Shown: positions 5,083 to 7,601 of the stretch, piece by piece
How the letters are laid out: each line of letters begins with the position of its first letter
Numbering within the stretch: position 1 is the stretch's first letter
NCBI GenBank assembly: GCA_903823545.1
Contig: CAIJTL010000382.1
Span: 1 to 7,601 of the forward strand
DNA length: 7,601 bases
Source: an uncultured Planctomycetaceae bacterium
GTDB taxonomy: Bacteria; Planctomycetota; Planctomycetia; Planctomycetales; Planctomycetaceae
Direction: 5' to 3'
Made by a program: the position numbers and the translations under genes
Notes under the pieces: model-generated
Told to the model about the DNA's origin: nothing
What the model saw: only the letters and a program-made list of their open reading frames with translations
Database searches by the model: none

Positions 5083-6417
5083 ATGCTGAATTTCTTCGGA
5101 TCGAAAAAAACGTTGTGTGACGGGGTGACTCGTCGAGACATGCTGAAGGTCGGGGCTTTGGCCGTCGGCGGTTTGACGCTGACCGACTTGCTTCGAGCAG
5201 AACAGGTCAACGGGAAGAAGTCGGCGAAGTCGGTCATCATGGTTTACATGTGCGGTGCTCCGGGGCATCAAGACATGTATGACCTGAAGATGAATGCCCC
5301 CGCAGAAATTCGCGGAGAGTTCCGGCCGATCCCGACAAATGTCTCTGGAATCGAAATCTGCGAACACATGCCGCGTATGGCGGCGATCATGGACAAGCTG
5401 GTGCCGTTGCGATCGGTTTACGGGTCGCCGGACGGGGATCACGATTCGTTCATTTGCTACACCGGAAGATCGAAGCGACAGCAACCTCCCGGTGGTTGGC
5501 CATCAGTAGGTTCGACAGTGTCAAAGTTGCTCGGCCCGCGCAATAAGGCGGTCCCTCCGTTTGTGGGCTTGTCGCCGGACACAGGGCATCCGCCGTATGG
5601 ATCGCCAGGCTTGCCGGGCTACTTGGGAATTTCGCACGCCGCGTTTCGACCATCGGGGCCAGGGCGAGCGGATATGGTGCTCAACGGCATCGATGCATCT
5701 CGTTTGAGTGACCGCAAACAATTGCTCGCATCGGTCGATCAGATTCGACGTGAGGCCGACGCCTCGGGGACGATGAGCGGCATGGACTCATTAGCCCGTC
5801 AAGCGTTTGAGATTTTGACATCGAGCAAGCTGGTCGATGCACTCGACCTGACTAAAGAAGACGCTGCAACTCGCGCGCGATACGGCAAAGGGGACGAGAA
5901 GAACTTCGGCGATGGTGCCCCGCGCAACCTTGAGCACTTCTTGATGGCTCGCCGATTGGTGGAAGCGGGTGCTCGCGTTGTAACGTTGAACTTTGGACGT
6001 TGGGATTTTCACAGCGATAACTTCAACGGAATGAAGAACACGCACTTGCCTCCGTTCGACCAAGGCTTGTCAGCATTGATCGAGGACTTGCATGCTCGTG
6101 GTTTGGCAGATGATGTCATGGTCTGTGCGTGGGGCGAATTCGGTCGCACACCGCGGATCAATGCCGACGCCGGTCGTGATCACTGGCCTCAAGTGGGCGG
6201 CGGAGTACTCGCCGGTGGTGGCATCCGCGCCGGGCAGGTGATCGGCGCGACCGATCGACTCGGTGCCGAAATCTCCGAACGCCCGATTCATTTCGCCGAG
6301 GTGATCGCGACGTTGTATCAGCATCTCGGCGTTGATCTGGAAACGAAGCTCAACGATCTGGCCGGTCGCCCGCAGTACGTCGTCGAGGGAAAGAGGCCAC
6401 TGCCGGAATTGGTGTGA
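5083..6417 (+). CDS. DUF1501 family protein with Tat signal
   Basis: A 444-residue DUF1501 protein, a sulfatase/alkaline-phosphatase-like fold widespread in planctomycetes, whose biochemical activity is not established. The N-terminus carries a twin-arginine signal, TRRDMLKVGALAVGG (16-30), indicating folded export. Family features follow: the region MCGAPGHQDMYDLK (56-69) with the adjoining NAPAEIRGEFRPI (71-83), the HMPRMAAIMDKLVPLRSV block (95-112), GRWDFHSDNF (about 305-314), WGEFGRTPRI (about 350-359) with DHWP after it, and a C-terminal FAEVIATLYQHLGVD. Length is usual for the family. ATG 5083 is preferred over GTG 5074; the ribosome site is weak (GAG at 5072). These genes often follow a DUF1549/DUF1553 cytochrome-like partner; none is present here, and the upstream neighbour is the unrelated 132-residue protein. 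It is probably a separate transcription unit. Confidence 0.93.
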   Translation: MLNFFGSKKTLCDGVTRRDMLKVGALAVGGLTLTDLLRAEQVNGKKSAKSVIMVYMCGAPGHQDMYDLKMNAPAEIRGEFRPIPTNVSGIEICEHMPRMAAIMDKLVPLRSVYGSPDGDHDSFICYTGRSKRQQPPGGWPSVGSTVSKLLGPRNKAVPPFVGLSPDTGHPPYGSPGLPGYLGISHAAFRPSGPGRADMVLNGIDASRLSDRKQLLASVDQIRREADASGTMSGMDSLARQAFEILTSSKLVDALDLTKEDAATRARYGKGDEKNFGDGAPRNLEHFLMARRLVEAGARVVTLNFGRWDFHSDNFNGMKNTHLPPFDQGLSALIEDLHARGLADDVMVCAWGEFGRTPRINADAGRDHWPQVGGGVLAGGGIRAGQVIGATDRLGAEISERPIHFAEVIATLYQHLGVDLETKLNDLAGRPQYVVEGKRPLPELV

Positions 6418-6510
6418 TTTGTGGTAAGGCTCTGCGTAGCCATCGCACTCTGCGCGATCAGCCGGATACTTCACGAGGCATGGTTGTCATCGCAGCGTTG
6501 GTAAGCGTTC

Positions 6511-6537
6511 TGCCCGTCACGCGGAGCGTCACGGGCA
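6511..6537. repeat. GC-rich 27-base near-perfect palindrome between convergent genes
   Basis: TGCCCGT and ACGGGCA form a 7-bp outer stem. A C-C mismatch is followed by an inner ACGC/GCGT stem and a GGA loop. No T tract follows on either strand. It lies between the ends of the DUF1501 and dnaE genes. It could be a factor-independent stop without a U tract, an mRNA 3'-end stabiliser, or one copy of a dispersed intergenic palindrome. Confidence 0.6.
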
Positions 6538-6557
6538 TGTATGCGAGAGTCGCAAAT

Positions 6558-7601
6558 CTATCCTCGCCCACCGCCCATTTCTCGCATGCGGTTTTGCTTC
6601 GGCGGGACGATCAGTTGGATGTGCTCGCGGCCGAGCAGGTCGTGAAGCTGCGACTGCATTTCGGTGCTGCAGCTCACTTTGAATTGGCTCGGCGTTCCCA
6701 AGACATAACGGAAATGTTGCTGTGCGTCGTTCGGGTCGGGCGTGTCGATGATCAGGATGACGTCGGTCTTGCCGGGGAATGATTCGAGGATTTGCTTCGC
6801 GCGAGACATATCTCGTTCGCTGTGCAGCCCCCGTTTGAAATTGATCGCGATTTGGCTGGTAAAATTCTTGTCCGCCTCTTCGACGGTCAACAATTGATTG
6901 ACGATGACGTTCGGTTCGCGACTACGACGATCGACTTTCCCTTTGAGGAATACGACAGCTTCGGGTGTCACCTTATCGCCGAGTCGCGCGTAATCTTCGG
7001 GCCACATGATGCAGCGGACGATGCCGGTTGGGTCTTCGAGATCGAAGTTGACGTATTTGCTGTGCCCGTTGCGACTCGGCTTCTTCGTCTGAGCTTTCTT
7101 GATACTGGCGATCATGCCACCGAGCAACACTTCGGTCCCGTCCTCCAAATCGCCAAGCTGCTTATTGCCGTGTGTCGCGTGTTTGTCGAGCTTGTCGGAA
7201 AACTGCGTCAATGGGTGGTTCGTCAGATAGAAGCCGATGACCTCTTTCTCGGCGGCGAGTTTTTGTGAGTGCGTCCAATCGGGAGCTTCCGGCAATAGGC
7301 CGCTGTTGGCTGGCGCACCGGGAGCAGCAACTGGCGCAGGCTCATCGTCGCCACCGAAGAGGCTTTTCTGGCCTCGTTGTTTGTCCTTCTGCATGGCGGC
7401 AGCGCCGGCAACCGCTCGTTCGACGGCAGCCGAGTGTTGTGCCCGATTTGGTCCGAGCGAATCGAGGGCTCCTGCTTTGATGAGGATTTCCAACGCCCCC
7501 TTTTGCAGCACCTTCGGGTCGATCCGCTCCGTGAGGTCAAAGATGTCTTTGAACGGCCCGTTGGCCTGACGTTCGGCAGCGATTGCAGCGACCACTGGAC
7601 C
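6558..7601 (-). CDS. dnaE: DNA polymerase III alpha subunit, C-terminal part
   Basis: The last 347 residues of the replicative DNA polymerase catalytic subunit; the gene enters from the right edge and the visible first residues are G-P-V-V-A-A-I, with no real start in view. In order: the helix-hairpin-helix region at the start (ERQANGPFKDIFDLTERID, then KGALEILIKAGALDSLG), a low-complexity linker holding the clamp-binding pentapeptide QKSLF (codons 7370-7356), the conserved block DWTHSQKLAAEKEVIGFYL with NHPL, an OB-fold (from about VLLGGMIASIKKAQ through VNFDLEDPTGIVRCIMWP to FLKGKVDRR), and the C-terminal domain. Polymerase, PHP and palm domains would lie beyond the window. The stop TAG is at 6560-6558 and the tail is Gly/Arg-rich (MREMGGGRG). 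It converges on the DUF1501 gene with 140 bases between stops. Confidence 0.95.
   Translation of the reverse strand, partial: GPVVAAIAAERQANGPFKDIFDLTERIDPKVLQKGALEILIKAGALDSLGPNRAQHSAAVERAVAGAAAMQKDKQRGQKSLFGGDDEPAPVAAPGAPANSGLLPEAPDWTHSQKLAAEKEVIGFYLTNHPLTQFSDKLDKHATHGNKQLGDLEDGTEVLLGGMIASIKKAQTKKPSRNGHSKYVNFDLEDPTGIVRCIMWPEDYARLGDKVTPEAVVFLKGKVDRRSREPNVIVNQLLTVEEADKNFTSQIAINFKRGLHSERDMSRAKQILESFPGKTDVILIIDTPDPNDAQQHFRYVLGTPSQFKVSCSTEMQSQLHDLLGREHIQLIVPPKQNRMREMGGGRG

Noticed and set aside
5002..5484. Minus-strand open frame over the start of the DUF1501 gene
   Set aside because: It is antisense to conserved DUF1501 codons and shows no recognisable domain.
6792..7268. Plus-strand open frame of 158 codons inside dnaE
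   Set aside because: It is antisense to the conserved OB-fold region of dnaE, where codon bias of the real gene keeps the opposite frame open.
1..7601. CRISPR array, tRNA or insertion sequence
   Set aside because: No regularly spaced repeat, cloverleaf with a CCA-like end, transposase frame or paired terminal repeats were seen.

Overview
The window looks like a chromosomal segment from a member of the Planctomycetota. Three things point there: a DUF1501 secreted protein, an ECF sigma factor paired with a four-helix membrane protein of a type I recall from planctomycetes, and a STAS protein whose active-site loop (IPSGMLG) I recall from the same group. Base composition is moderate GC. I see no mobile element, tRNA, rRNA or CRISPR array. 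The phylum assignment is inference from gene content; nothing was searched.

Layout. (i) Positions 1-16 hold the first five codons of a minus-strand gene that leaves the window, identified by a strong Shine-Dalgarno site. (ii) Positions 199-1285 hold a minus-strand two-gene operon, an ECF sigma factor followed by an overlapping membrane protein that is a candidate anti-sigma partner. (iii) Positions 1286-1541 are a divergent intergenic region with a large hairpin and an A/T tract, in the orientation of a minus-strand terminator or attenuator. (iv) Positions 1542-3013 hold a plus-strand two-gene operon, a STAS-domain protein and a beta-lactamase-fold serine hydrolase. The hydrolase starts at GTG 2 bases after the STAS stop and has its ribosome site inside the STAS gene. 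(v) Positions 3270-4277 encode a secreted NHL-type beta-propeller, followed by a perfect 15-bp terminator hairpin. (vi) Positions 4515-4913 encode a 132-residue protein I do not recognise, preceded by a 9+9 bp dyad next to a TTGACA box. (vii) Positions 5083-6417 encode a Tat-exported DUF1501 protein without its usual DUF1549/DUF1553 partner in view. (viii) The minus-strand C-terminal part of dnaE enters from the right edge and converges on the DUF1501 gene, with a GC-rich palindrome between them.

How the genes relate. The sigma/membrane-protein pair is probably a self-contained signalling unit. The STAS/hydrolase pair is translationally coupled and may act in one process, but nothing in the sequence connects it to the divergent sigma factor except proximity. 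The propeller, the unknown protein and DUF1501 look like separate transcription units. The best leads for something undescribed are the STAS-hydrolase coupling, the hairpin in the sigma leader, and the dyad-controlled small protein. I found no convincing complete new system.
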